A DNA stretch of 64,000 nucleotides from Clavelina lepadiformis (lineage: Eukaryota > Chordata > Ascidiacea > Aplousobranchia > Clavelinidae): positions 317,501 through 381,500 of the forward strand of contig NC_135245.1 of the NCBI RefSeq assembly GCF_947623445.1. Reading direction: 5' to 3'. Below, one piece after another: positions 12,701-26,598 of the stretch. The translations under genes and the position numbers were made by a program. The notes beneath the pieces were generated by a model. The model was not told the DNA's origin. It saw only the letters and a list, made by a program, of their open reading frames with translations, and made no database searches. The stretch's first letter is position 1. Each line of letters starts with the position of its first letter.

Positions 12701-15118
12701 AGAAGTGCGCTCACGGCTGGAAGTGGCTGAAGGACTCGTCCAACCACTTTCACTCGCAAATTAATCAGAGATAATCAAACGAACCTGTCCTCGCCCCCAC
12801 CACCCAAACCACTTTATCTAAGCGGCTTCTATTGACACTTGAGCGGAAATTACACTTCACTGTCCTATTGTGACCAAACAGAGGAATCATCCGTTGGCGG
12901 ACGTGGGAGGGATCAAAGATTTTTGTTAATTGGCGACACTTGTTCGGGGGGATTAGGGGGAAATTGTTTAATTTGCGGAAGTTCTTGACAAACAGCTTTC
13001 CAAGTCATTTTATCGGTTCCTCGCAAATTGCAGTCGACCCACATCCACAAAGAGCTTCGCTTGCTGCGGGTGAGTGCTGCATGCTTCGCTTGCTCTCCGC
13101 CCTTCGATGAATCATCTTCGCGTTTAATGGCGACTAAGTCACGTGATCAAAGAATAGCTTCTTTGTCCAGGAGCGATCTTTTCGCAGAACTGAAGCCCGT
13201 TTCCTGCCCGTCTAAACCTTATAATGGCTTCGCGCGATTTTAGACGCTTCGAGTTTATCTCGACCTTATACGCATGCGCAAGATGATTTATCGAATGCAC
13301 CTGTCGAATACTTTTATGACGTCATAGCCGTAAAAAAGTTAATCAACGAATTTTCGTCATCCCTCATCTTTAAGAAGCGGCCCGAGCAAGATCAGTCGAT
13401 CTTTTGTCGGATTTTTCTTAAACGCGCGCCCTTCAATATCTTCTTATAAATCTTCTTTACAAGTTTTAGACTGCCCAGGTCGAAAGATCTGGAAGCGAAG
13501 GCGGCGATTTCTTTGATCAAACCCCGTGAAAGGAAACAAGCACATCGGGCTTTCCGCAGCTTGGCCATTATCAAAACAACCCTTTAAAGGAAGTTATTTT
13601 ATGAGATTCCGCCCACTGAGTAAAAGTAGATTCGAGGAAGTGTACAAACCCAGCCGCCTGTGACGCGCGAGTCTCCGCTTTTCATCGAATTCGTTTAAGT
13701 TATAACTCAGAGCGAACGTGAAGCTATTGGGAAAGGTTGCACAAATCAAAATGCCTCAGCGGAGTCTTATATGGCAACGCGGAAAGAATTCTTCCAAATA
13801 GTTGACATATTTTCAACAAACGAGCTCGCGCGTTATCAAGAAACTCACCGAGGGTGTCGCACGAGTCCCCGCACAAGTCGGTTTTGGTCAACAAGATGGC
13901 CAGGTCATGGTGCTCCGGGTCAGAGTCGTCTGGCGTGTTGTGGCGCTTCTGCCAATGGCAGAAGTCATGTAGCGTGTGCGCCGCGTTTGTGGAAACTGGA
14001 GGTCCCGCCTCACCGTCTTCGATTATCATGATCTAATGACGTCATAATCGATTAAAGGTTTCATTCTGAAACCAGCGTAGACCTGACAAGAGACTGGGAC
14101 TCACCTTCACTACGCTGATGGAGACCGCACTTCCGAGGCTGGGATGAGAGAATACGCGATTGGCGACCATCATGATGCTGAGGATGTAATGCTCCAGATC
14201 GTCCCCGTGATCGCGAACCATTGTTGCGTCAGCGACCACCATCGTCTCGATGTGGTACTGGCGAGAATCGAAGCTGCTTCTCTTCGAACGAGATCTCGCT
14301 ACGTCATCACCTTCGATCTCAAAATCGATGATGTTGCGCTCCGACGATTCAGCAGATCTTTTCGCGCGTTGAGCGACCTACAGAAATGGAACGACGGGTC
14401 ATAAAGCTGATATCATCGGCGATGCATGAACATTTGTTTATCTTCTTACCTCCTCTTCTATTGGGCTGTTGAAGAAGGTCTGCTGGTATCTCCGATCATG
14501 ACGTTTATCATTGACTCCACATGAGGAAGATCCAGAAGAAGATCTTTTTGCTCCGATGCTTCTGCGCTGGATGGTGTGGGCCACCGGCTCTTCCGAGTCC
14601 ACATCAGCATCCACAGGAGCGATGGAGTAGTGGTACTCGCCGGTGTATATCGACCCTGTGAGCGAGTCACAGATGCTGAGGACGACCTGGGATGAGGGAA
14701 GGCCGATCACCGCTCCTTTGTAAAAGCATTTTCTTAAGGATGTCGCTTTCGATGGGAAGTCGCGCGTTTTGTTCCTCCACGAATAGACTGTGGTGAATGC
14801 CGGAGCGATAAGCGACTCATCGCGCTCAAGCCTGAGCATCAAATCGCTCCCGAAAGCGTTTATTTTGTAAACTGGGCTCTCAAACTCGTCCTTGGCCTGC
14901 AAGGAATCTTCTTCAATTGATCTTCTTCTTCTGAAGTGTCTGGATGCGACTGCTCCACTGAGGTCCTTCTGCATCCGGACAGGAGTGGTCACCTCTGATT
15001 CCATCGCGCTGCGCTCTTTGCGCGAAGGTTTCACGTCGACGCGGATTTGTGTCCTGGATGTTGTAAGAGTTGCCAGGGATGCGAGGCAGATGATGAAAAA
15101 AATGCAATATGAAGGCAT
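6752..15118 (-). CDS. ADAMTS-family secreted metalloprotease, 11 exons, 998 aa
   Basis: Exons (minus strand, in order): 15118-14450, 14377-14105, 14032-13849, 11619-11315, 10751-10456, 10358-10026, 9949-9810, 9198-8998, 8919-8735, 8550-8432, 7043-6752. All have GT-AG borders and compatible phases, and they sum to 999 codons. The acceptor of exon 10 is the least certain. Domains in order: hydrophobic signal peptide (1-20); reprolysin prodomain with CFYKGAVIG; furin sites RAKR and RSKR; metalloprotease with zinc motif HEVGHVLNMMHDD and Met-turn HVMSSTM; disintegrin-like module; TSP1 with WSPFGSCSRSCGGG; Cys-rich module; spacer; two further TSP1 repeats, ending CKLRECR. Length and three TSP1 repeats resemble the ADAMTS1/8/15 group, which cleaves matrix proteoglycans, so action is extracellular. 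The orthology within ADAMTS is inferred. Long introns 3 (2.2 kb) and 10 (1.4 kb) contain no other recognisable gene. Confidence 0.93.
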
Positions 15119-17635
15119 CTTGTGATGAATAAATAAATAAAATCCTTCCGGAAAAATAAATCTTCAAATTCTTCTTAAAATCATGAAAACTTTTCACTCA
15201 AACTTTTTCTTCTTTTCTTTTCGAGTAATTCGTGGATTTTAATCTTATTTAAAACAAGTATCGCCTGAGGACAAAGAGAAACAATTAAATTATCAAATTA
15301 CAGTCGACTGTGGTTGAAACAACACGAAGCGGACACCACCATCCCGCCAAGGTGGTCGCCAGATAAACTGAGATGCTACAAACAGGGAACAATGTCCACT
15401 ACACTGTCTTCATGTTTACGTTTGAGCTTCAGTTTCACTAAATTACTTCTCCAACACGTCAATCTGGAGGGAGTGTCGCTCGAACTTTCGCTATTTTTGT
15501 TTATTCCGTCACAAATGAAGACACGAAACATGTCCTGGCGGTCTTAATGACTCTAACACGTCATATCGCCTCTGAGCGCTCTTTCTGCGTTGAACTGCAA
15601 GGAGCGAGAAGATTTGTTAATTAGAGCTCTAACGTCATTATCATTTGATAGGTTTAAAGTGGCGACCTGGCGCTAATAGCTCGATAAACAGCGGCCTTTC
15701 TGTTTAAATGTTGGCAATTATAGACAAGCAAAGGGGCGGTTTCCGCTCGAGAGAAGCCAAGTGATATTTCCCTCAATACATGTCAGCGCCTTGTACAAGC
15801 TTGTGTACAAAACAAGCGGCCGCCCCTTTGTGGCTCGATTAATGAAAGCAAACGACCATTATTACTTCACAATTAAGCTTTGTGTCACAGATGCTTTCAA
15901 TTGGTGTAAATTTCAAAGTAGGTACCGCGCGTGTTATGCTTCGATTTCAAGGAAAATTCGCATCATTGTAGTTTCGCGTCGAAAACTCATTTAAGCGCCT
16001 GAGTAATTTTATTCCATGCGATTTTCCGTCGTATTGTGAAGTCATAATGCATTACACTAAAGCCAAACTGCAGAAAACCATGATTCAATTTGTTTTTGCT
16101 GAAACAACAAACCAAGTTGGTTGGATAAATATCCCGATATGAAAAGATGACTTTGTCACAATGTATTATTATGTCACACAACTCGTTCTTACATGGAATA
16201 ATTATCGAAGACAATGGGACTATTTTCTACACTTCTTTGTCTGTTACGTGTATCCGGGATAATTGCGTCTTTGTAAGCGATCCGCACAGAAATAGAAGCG
16301 ACCTGATCACAAGCCTTTGTGCATCGCGCGATTTTAGACAATGAAGTCTCAATCAAAAAGATCAAATCGAATTGTTTTGTTTCCGTCATGAAATAATCGC
16401 CTCCGATTAACCTAAACATCGCGATATTTCGGTTTCACGCCCCCATTGCAAGCTTCGAAGCGACATCGCGGTGCCAAATGCACTTCGATGAATAACCGCG
16501 ATAGGAATTCGCGATTTAATGTTCTCTAATTTGAAGCAAAGGCGAGCGAAGATTGCCGATCGCGCCCGCCCCTTATCTCTCATCTGCGCCGCGTCGAGCA
16601 AGTTTATTTTTGCGGAAGAATCGATGCTTTCAAAATCCGGTTTAATCGCGATATTGGCGCTCAATTGCTATTCAATAAAAATCGTTCGACGAAAGATAAA
16701 TCGCCCCCGGTCTCGATATTTCGCGTCATGATCACGACCAAGATAAAGGATCGGGCAAACTGCAAAAGCTCCATGCAACTTTGCTCATCTATTTATTTGC
16801 TCGCGGCTTACTTCTGTTTGTTCTAAAACTCGGACAAAGGCACACCGCGGTATATGTCGCCAACAGCGCGTTCAACGCGAATCCAAACAAGTCGCGCGAA
16901 TGCAGATTATCGAACTCGATTCTAAATACAGCGATGACTTCATTGTCATGTTCATTGAAGGTCGTTCTGGCGTGATCGGCAACGAGCGATCTTATCAAGT
17001 TATCATAGAAGCGATATGACTCAGATCCGGAGTTTGATGTGACTTTAAACATCACGATTTATCATCAACAAACACGCCGCTCCGTTTTAACAACCTTGTA
17101 AAATAAATCATCCATCGAACCTACATGCAGCAGCAGTCGATCCCGATAATAACGCGATTGAGGTCTTCGCTCTATTGCGCGGTAAAGTTGCTTTCATGTT
17201 CGACGTGTTTCTGCTTTTCGGGCGCTCGCTGAACAAACACGACTGAAAGATTCAACTCGGCGCTGAACATATTCGTCGATCCACCCCGCCCATGTTTTGC
17301 TTTACAAGTGAACCAAGACAGCACTATTCCGTCGCTATCTGAGCTTAACATGTTTCCCAAAACAACATTTTCTTGCCGACTAGGGCGCTGCCGACAATTT
17401 CTGACTTGAAGTTTTAACTCGAACACAAAGAAGTCGGCGCACTGTTCAATTATAAAACATCTACCAGCACAATTTCTTCACCGTACAATTCACTTTCAGA
17501 CATGAGCACAATGGGTCAAATATCACTTTGATTTTGATGTTTTAAGCATGTTGGACTATTTCAATGAAAACTTACATATTTAACCGAGAAAGCATAGGAG
17601 TGGTCGAGCTGTCAAACACGTAACAATAGATTCCA

Positions 17636-18325
17636 TTATTGCTTCATTGCGAGTCTTAACTGGGATAAGTAGAAACGTGACTGGTTTAAAGCGGAACTAC
17701 TCCTTCCATTAATCTCTCCATTCGTCAAACCTTTGGCATTACTCGCCGTTTCAATTGACATCGAACGATGCAGCAAAGATTCGGCGGCTTTCTTTTCCTG
17801 TACTTTCGGCGAGTTTTGTTTGTTTCCCCGATAAATTAAGCACTCACCACTTATGGTATATCCGCTACCCGACGTGGGTACGCACTTGCCTTCGACCTTA
17901 ACTCGGCTTCTCTCGACCTCTGCTTTATATCCCCGCCCATTTTTTCTGAACTGCGCGGTCGCTTTACTCGCATTTGAAAACTTTTCTGTCTTTTTCTGGC
18001 TGCTGGAAAGGAAAAAAAGAAATAGAGGCGCTACAGAGCTCTCCTTGGTTGATTGGCTTCTCTCAACGGCAATTTCCATGTTTTGTTCGTTATTATCCTG
18101 CCAGGACATATTCGTTGCCAAGCGGTTGAACGAACAAACATGTCGACTCGGGCCAGGTTGTAGGAAAGTTGATCGAGTTTGAACAAACATCGTTTTCTGA
18201 GGAACTTTCCTTCCATCACTTTTATTTGTTGATTGCTGCAAAGTCGTTAACCTGTGGCGTGGCTGCAAATGCAAAGCCACGATCGGTGCAATAGTTGATA
18301 TGTAACCACTTATTGCTGACGTCAC
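17636..18325 (-). CDS. Long ORF of unknown nature (weak)
   Basis: A 229-codon frame stays open on the minus strand, unusually long for this interval. It contains a basic patch (RKNGRGYKAEVERSRVKVEG) and a low-complexity Phe/Leu run. A donor-like GTGAGT falls inside it near 17845, so part of it could be an exon. No domain is recognisable and there is no support from neighbouring exons. It may be a chance ORF or an upstream exon of the ADAMTS transcript. Confidence 0.18.
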   Translation of the reverse strand: MTSAISGYISTIAPIVALHLQPRHRLTTLQQSTNKSDGRKVPQKTMFVQTRSTFLQPGPSRHVCSFNRLATNMSWQDNNEQNMEIAVERSQSTKESSVAPLFLFFLSSSQKKTEKFSNASKATAQFRKNGRGYKAEVERSRVKVEGKCVPTSGSGYTISGECLIYRGNKQNSPKVQEKKAAESLLHRSMSIETASNAKGLTNGEINGRSSSALNQSRFYLSQLRLAMKQ

Positions 18326-21300
18326 CAGGACCTTTCATCGTCACAATGCGCTTTTGTTCTAAATCAGCAAGTTCTTGTTTTGAATTTAAAAAATTCGCTG
18401 TTTTGCCAAAATTTTTTCTGAGTCAGTAAAATCTGCGCCTCTGTCTCGTTTGTTGAAAAACAAAAACACCATTAATGCGTGTGTTACGTCATAATTGTTC
18501 GCGCTATATTTCTTCGACCGTTTCATGCATGATGTGTCGGCAGATCGATTCATTTATTTCGCTTAATTCGATTATTTTCATCAATCGACACTTTATTGAT
18601 CGTGATTATGACGTGATAATAGCTGGTCACTAACAACAAAATCTAAATTTGAAAACGAGATGAAAATTTTTCAACTATTTTGAAAAATATCGTTTTTCTT
18701 GAAATTTATCTTCGCTGCAGGAATGACTTTTTGTTTAAGAAGATGACCCGAAAACGATCCGAGTTCCCATATAATCGTTTTGGGGAGGAGAGGTTTGTTT
18801 GAAATTAAAAGAAGTTCGGCGAAGGATCAAATCGTGGAAAGCTACAAAAACAGAGGATTCGAGTTTTATCACTTGTTTGTGTTTGGCCAACTTCCAGGGT
18901 TTCCGCGAAAATTCATGGAAAGTTGAAATTCGTTTTTTTTTTCGGAAACAAATTTGGAATCTAGATATGTCCATAAATTCTGCCAATCTAATCATATATC
19001 TCATCGCGCAAAGGTGTCCTAAAATCATTCCAAGCTATTGTGATGTCATAAGCAGGTTCCTGATCCTCGGACCGGCAGAAGGAAAGTCACGCTTGAGTGA
19101 TTTTGTGTAGCTCGAGGCTGGAGCTTTGAATGGAGTCTATTATTACGAAGCGACTCGTAATAATGAGGCGGCGACATCAAAGCATCGGTCAGGTGCTGAG
19201 GCTCTGATAATTCTTGGTGCGAGTTCAATTGCCACGGATGTATCGATAAGCGATCGAATGTAAATACAACTTATCCCCATCGCGGTATTGAGCTCGCGCG
19301 CTATTCATTCACATCGCCCTTGAAAGTAAATAATCTTCGAGCTATACATTATCCACCTTTCATTGCTTTCATTCTACCCATTATGACCTAACAATCGCTC
19401 GCCGTTTAATAACCTAGTTATATTCAGTAATGGCACCTCCATCGTAATTTGTCCATGTCCGCGAATTAAGATCGGTCGAATTTCAATTCAAAGATTTTAA
19501 TTATACGTAACAGGTTCTATCTCTTATGACGTCATCCTTAACTTGCACCCAACTCACCCCTTTGTCTTGCTTTTCTGGAGGCATTACGCCCATAAATTTT
19601 CACAATGACACTTTGTGATGTCATAATTACCCATGTTTTGCGGATAACAACCTGTTTGTGACACGAAAATTGAAAAATCGTAATTTCATCAAAACAAACA
19701 AAGACGCTTTTTTACAAATTCTTGTTTTCGACATTTCCTTTCGCTGTAGCCGTTTCAAGCTTCGACGAAATAACATGTTTCATTGTTGTCTGTTTAACCT
19801 GCATTGTTGCGTCACGTTCAGGCCAAGTTAAATGAATATCTTAGGACGCAAATCACCAGGGTAGCCCGATAAAACTTTTTTGTTGAAACCATCGTCTATG
19901 ACATCACAATAATCATTACAATCAGTTTCCGGTAAGCATTTTGCAAACTCGAATTATTTTCTGAACTATGTGGTTGATGTCAAAATGAAACTAATTTGTG
20001 GCTTTGAACTAGATCACGTGATTAAAAGAAATTTGAGATAAAATCTCCAGGGTGGTCTTATCAGCATTTCGAGAAGATGGCCAACCAATCATTAATCAAA
20101 ATTTATCACACACGCTTGTTACGTAGGTAAACGTCATAAGTAGGATCTCATTTAACAATTCAAGCTAAGGATTTTTGCCGCAAAACTTTTTCTTCTTTGT
20201 TGCTGCGAGATTATCCGATGTTGATGGATTAGCGGGAACTTAACTTCCTGCGTCAGTATTTACATCAATCATGGACCTACCCGGCATCCGTGTGATGCGG
20301 ACTTCTAATCCCAGCCTTCCTCGATCAATCGGAACAAATGATCTTAACCACGTCATAGAGTGAGAGAAATGCAACCGCTTTTCGTGTGTGGCGTCATAAT
20401 GCAACTCTCGCTGCATTGCCACTGACGTTGATCGATGAGGACTTTCGTCTTTTTTAAGTCAACGTCATAATCAAATTGTTCTTTTACCCAGTTTATTATC
20501 GCGCTCAGCTCTGTGATGAGGAGCCATTCTCCCTCCGCTCATCCGCATCTTTCTCTCATCCAATTTATTTGCCAGAAGTTTATCAACGCGTCATGACTAC
20601 TTGTGATGTAGCCATGGCAACGAGAACACCCAGAGGAGTGGCGGCTAAACAAATTGGAGGGCGCCCACGTCATAAACAACCTGATGATGTCAGATGATAT
20701 TGATTAATGAGATTTCTATGGAGATTTCCTGATGCTTCAATCACGTGCTTCATCGTTCCGCATCACTGCACTTACGTCTGCGTGTGAATATATTCCAAAT
20801 AATTGCAGTAAATATTTGACTAACATTCTGCAACAATCCAGGTATCGCGGTCACAGTGATTATGACATAACAGTTCATCATGGAACATCGACAAATCATT
20901 GTCGAGCAACACTTACGTATTTGAGTTCGTTCCAATATTTGCTCTGTCATTGGCTGCTTCGAAGAAGAAGGAGAATCGGTTTTAAACGGATCTCCATTCT
21001 TCAAGCCGCTTTGCTGATAAGATGAAACTTTCAAAACCAACATCGGATTATTACGTTCTGGTCACGTCACAAACAACTCCGCTTATCATTGGCTGTTGAT
21101 TGATTTGAGTTCTGTGATGGATTCCAGATCTCATCCAGTCAGCAGCAGTTTAAAAACAAGTTTAAATTTGGCAGAATATTTCGCCGAGGCATCATTATTG
21201 CGTGGGCCGGGTTTGTCAACGTAACAATTATTAATTATTCGCCAAGGCAAACAACTTTTGACAATATGCAAGACTAGGATGTGACGTAGATCATTTCACG

Positions 21301-24300
21301 CTTGAATGATCTGTTTGCGGATATGACATCATCCTTTATTGCATCAAAACTAGTCACGTGATATTGTCCCTGTCAGAAGCAGCGGGCAAGGTGAATCGAA
21401 ATAGAAATGAAATTGGTGGAAATAAAAATTTGCAGCAGTCAATTCTTTTATGACGTACTTAGTACTGATTGGCTCTCTATGATTTCTTAGTTGCTTGATA
21501 AGGAAGTTGACAAAAGCTTCTTGAAGATTCCAAGTTCTTCGATTTAAGTTTAAATGCCCCATACCTTTGTGACGTGATGAAACAAGATTACTTAGTATTT
21601 TGGTGACGTCATTTACCCGTAGTGAACCAACACGACGTAAAAAGCTTTCGAAATGCAACTTGAGGTAGTTTAGAAGTCAGAGGTCAGAGGTCAGAATTCA
21701 GAGATTCCAAAACTTTCGCTCGATCACGTGACGGCGAGCACATCATTGTGGAATTCTGATAAAAAACAAATCGCGTTAATTTCAGTTTTAAGATTCTTAA
21801 AATCGATTCATCGCTGCTTCGTCCGGCCAAATATTGACTTTTCCCGAGCCAGCTCCAACAACCTTGGATTATTTCAAAGAAATTAAATCTTCCGAGTACG
21901 TCACAATTGCGGGAGAATAGTTAACTGTTACATCGTAAAGGTCTCTCTATGGCTATGCGAATCAGTCGGTTTATGGAGCGCTCTGTCAACAGAAGCGACG
22001 AGTCGTAAACGAATCAAATCTTGACCCAATGTGACACTTTGAGGCAAATTAATCGAAAGCACCGGCATATTATGACGTCATAGAGATTAATGGAGTTGAC
22101 GCAGTTTAGCTTCCAGTAATCCCCACGAGACAATAAAAATTGACGTCAGTATTCTCAGACGCCTCGTCTGGTGTATGTTCAAAGCTGCTGTGACGTCATA
22201 CGAGGTACGAGGGCGATATTTTCATCGATTTAATGAAATTTTCCAGAAATCGACTGAGTCAGGTTACGAGCTACTCCCCGCTGCTGAGTTTTGATTAATT
22301 TACTTATTTGTTTGGTCATAGATGAAGAATTGTGACGTCTCCACTTTCCATTTTCACGGAAAAACGTCCCAGCATGAAGTGGGCCAGCATCAGAAAACGG
22401 AATTTATTTTTCTCCAAATGACGCCCTAAATTGCAAGAAAATCGGTGAAAATAAGCTAATGTCGCTATTTGTAGATGTTAGTCACGTGTTTGCCAACCCC
22501 GACTTTTAAATCTGTTCTAAAAATAACCTTATTTTGACGAATAAAATTCCCTGGAGAGCTTTTGAGGTCTGAGTCAGAACAACAAAATATCCCCTCCAGT
22601 GCAATTAACTTGTTATGTAGTGTGGAGATTATTTTGTCGACTGTGGACGTTTTTCTTTGATTGCTTCGTCTGCTTCGTTAAAATTTCGCTTCAAACCAGA
22701 ATCTATCAATTGCAAACTGGTAAAGTGTGATGTCATAATGCATTATGACGAAATCATGAATGTGTTTGATAACTTCCGATGTATTGATGAAGCAAAAGGA
22801 AAGAAATTAGGATTTGAAGTAATTAAGAACTCATTTTCGGATTTTCGGAGTAAAATGGGACATTGTCACGTAACACTCACACGGCCATATGTAGGGTCAA
22901 CCACATATAACTGTGTGACTTGTAGCCAGTGACCCATTAAATCTGACCTATCTCAGCAAACATGTTGGATTTACGTCACACATGACGTACTTTCACTTCT
23001 ATGACATTTGTTCGTTTTACCTGGGCATAGATCAAACAACAGAGACGTTTATGCCGTAACAATGCTCGCATAGTTCAACACCCCTCATAGCATCGAGCAG
23101 CGAGTTATTCAATGAATCAAACACGTGCTGGAAAGTTTTCATTTTTACACAAATTTAAAAAAGTTGGAAACATTTTGCAAAAGACTTGAATCGAATGCGA
23201 GGTTGATGCGAGCAGTCAACCAGTCTGACATTATTTTCGTATTTTCCCACGAGTATGACGTCACAAAGTGTGCTTACGTAGCGCGCTGTGAAACATCGAC
23301 TTCCGCACAAATCAAGCAAAGTTGCAGAGTTGGCCGGTTGCAGCATCAAAGTGATTAGAGATTAGAGGGGTGAGGCGTGGGGCGTGGTCTCGAGGATAAT
23401 TGGCGCAGCCGCGAAAAGTTTCCGAAAACCTTTTAATTTGCGGCAAGTGTCAAGCCAACCACGAGCAATGTTTGGTTTGTCATCTTTTGATAAGATGTAA
23501 TTTTTAGAATCTTTGCAGCGGAATTGCAATCGAACAGAGCGGCGAAAGCTTTCATTTTCTACCGCGCGACATAACCGTTGAAAAGTGGGGACTTAAAAAG
23601 ACCGAGATTTTCGCTTTTGTTTTATCAATGCTACATCTTATCTTTGTCTCCATCTCGTGGTAAGGAGGTGATTATAGGTCAAAGGTCACACACAGCTCAT
23701 TACTCCGCATTCCAAAGCAATTCTCCGTCTCCGCTCATCTCCAATTTCCTCTCAATCTTCAAACTTGCCCCAAATCTATGCTGCTTCGGCTTTTTACGGC
23801 CTCATCTGCTTGGAGAGGATTAGAACTAAATCGTCACAATGCAATATGGTCACGTGGTTGATATCAATGAGTCGATGAATGTCAATGAAGACATTTTGCG
23901 TCAATTCCACGAATTTCACTTTTTCCCAAATCTCAGCGTTGCCAGAGACAATGCGATCAACCGTGACAGCTCCTTCAAAGTCAGCAATGACCGGGTGCTT
24001 GGACAGGACTTTGATGTCGTCATTTACGTCACTTATCGATCGCGACAGGCCGGTACTTTCCCCGGACTTGAGTGGAAAGAAAGAAGATGATTTGATGTGA
24101 GGACAAAAGTTTGACATTTACGCTCTGATGAGTTTCAAAACTTCAAGCACAAAAAAATCATCAAATTCACGAACGCGAAGAATTTTCTTTGAATCGAAAT
24201 CTTCACGACATGACGTCATTTACATTACGTCTGAGAACATTGTGAAGACTCGGAAACGTTTCAAATGTCAACTTTATGGACTTTCTCTTTATAACTGAGA

Positions 24301-26586
24301 TTTGTTGTTGACCTTATCGCTATAAACACTAATAAGCGGTCTGTATGTGGCTCATTATATGTCACGTACGCTTCATGCAACATTGTTCTTGGGAAAATCG
24401 AGGTCGGTTATTTTTGAAGCGATCTTGTCATCTGGTACAAATCAAAATCTGCAAAATTTAGGAGAAAATTCGATCCAAGAATTCCGGCCAGTTTGATTCT
24501 CTTCGGCTCTTGTCTTCAATAAAAACATCGACGCATGAGATTAGATTCCCACCGCGTTGTGCGCCATCAACGTCACGTCACGCTTCGTTGAGTTAAATTT
24601 AAGGAGAAAAAATGTTTTCTTTTGGCCGGAACAGATTCATCTGTGTCTCGTCCGAACAAAATTGTTTCCCCGATGATGAAGAATTTGTTGAAATTCTCCA
24701 TCCTATTGCTGACCTTTGACCTCAGAAGCATTATTCGTATCTTGCTCAGCCAAGCGTGACCGTACACTTAGAAAATCAATGAAGCGTGAAAGTAATTTGC
24801 TGATGATTCATTCCGATGCATTATGGGTTGGGAATGGGTGGTATGCATTGTGACGACACAATACGTTCTGTTTCCTTGAAAGTACGATCACTTCCGATGT
24901 AAAAGAAAGAAAAATAGCGGAAGTTGTTTGTCGATAAATTTTGAGAAACTAAAGCGCTGTCCTCAGCTTGCATTCCTCTCTTACAACGAAGGTCAAGTTT
25001 ACAAAACACTTCGTCGGAGTTTATTCGAATTTTCAGTGCGTGTGGTTGTATCGGCCGCGAAGTTATTTGAGAAATGAAACTCGCAATTCTTTGGTATTTT
25101 GCGGTCAGTTACGTCCAAGTGAGCTTGTGAGTGAGGCGATGATCACGAAAACAAATTAATAGGAACTTCGGAAGATATTTACAAAAACAAAGTCTCACTA
25201 CATCTTTCTTGAGCATGTACGGTTGACTCGAGATATTTTGCGTGGGTGTTAACATGTATTTCTGTCTGTGACGTCACAAACTATGTTTCGCAACGTTTAT
25301 TTGGTCGCGACAAATATTTTGCATCCGCTCTCTGATAATTTTGTCGGAACAATTTCCGTTTATTTGGTCATAATGGTGTGCAGACGACTGCTAGGGACAA
25401 GTCGTGTTTATTTTTAGTCTGTCTTGTGCGCGGGGACATCGTAAAGTGGCGTCCATTGTCTATTTTCCACGTAGTTTACCCCAAGTTAGAAAACCGAGAT
25501 TTATAAATAAACGGAAATCGTCTTTATCATGCGGAAATGACGCGCAACATTCGATACAAAAGTTCTTTGTGACAAAACTCCCGGAAGTGAACCTGATTAA
25601 TCTCGACAACATTCATGTGTATTGTCGTCACTAAGTGGCGCAAGTTTGCCTCAAATAGTGTTTCATCCAAGTCACGTGACATGGATGGTCGTGATTCGAT
25701 CGAGGCGCTGTCAATTGACAAAACGTTCCTGAGCAACAATCGAACCCGGCGATGTTTATTATTGGCGAGGTGAGGCACGAGGCATAGCTGCGGCTTCACC
25801 GCTTGTTAGTCGCCCATTCAAGGCAAAGTTGGTTCAATAATCTTCCTGTTTTGCGACGGATCAAGCAACATCCCAGACCCAACCTCAGTTGAATATTTCA
25901 TTGATGAGATTTCACCCATGAGCTCGCTTATTTTTAGATTGTTTATCTTCAAAAAGGGCGTCTTTTCGAGGAAAACTTCTTTATAAAGATGAACTTTCAG
26001 GCGGGTTACACACGAACAACACTAATCGCTAACTTCTCCGCATAAACACGTTGAAACTGCGATTATGTGTTGATAATTCTCGGCCATTACTCATCGGGTC
26101 TTTCCCGTCGGATTGAGTCGTTTTATAGAACTACGCCATCGAATAAGATCATCCCATGTTGGGTGAAACCTCACATAAACAGCATAACAAATAAGCGCCA
26201 GCAACAAATCTCTCGGATTTCCAGAAACCGCAGAATCTTTTCAGATGAAATCAAACAACGCCTCATTATTAAGGCCAGGATTCCTGTTTTGCAAATTTCT
26301 TACCAACCTATGACTGGAACTTTTATCATGAAAATTTTCTCAAGCTGGTTGTCCGGAAGCTCGCAGGTGTGACGAAACAGAAGTCGTTTAACGAAACAAT
26401 CTGACGTCACAATAACGTATTAGGTTTCCATTTTGAGCGTACGGTTCCTTTCACTGATTAATCATCAAAGAATTACTTTTTCTTGAAAATTTTCTCAACA
26501 CTCGTAGTTTGTAGCGAAGTAGCCAGAACGTCTTCCGCTGATTGGTTGAGATTTGAGCGGTTTCTTTTGTCTTCAAGTGATTTCAA

Positions 26587-26598
26587 CCCCCCCCCCCC
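26587..26598. repeat. Poly-C run
   Basis: A homopolymer of about twelve C residues in otherwise AT-rich sequence. It is prone to length variation and sequencing error. Confidence 0.8.

Noticed and set aside
22657..22932. 91-codon plus-strand frame in the gene-free interval
   Set aside because: No recognisable motif, no splice context and a length expected by chance in AT-rich sequence of this size.
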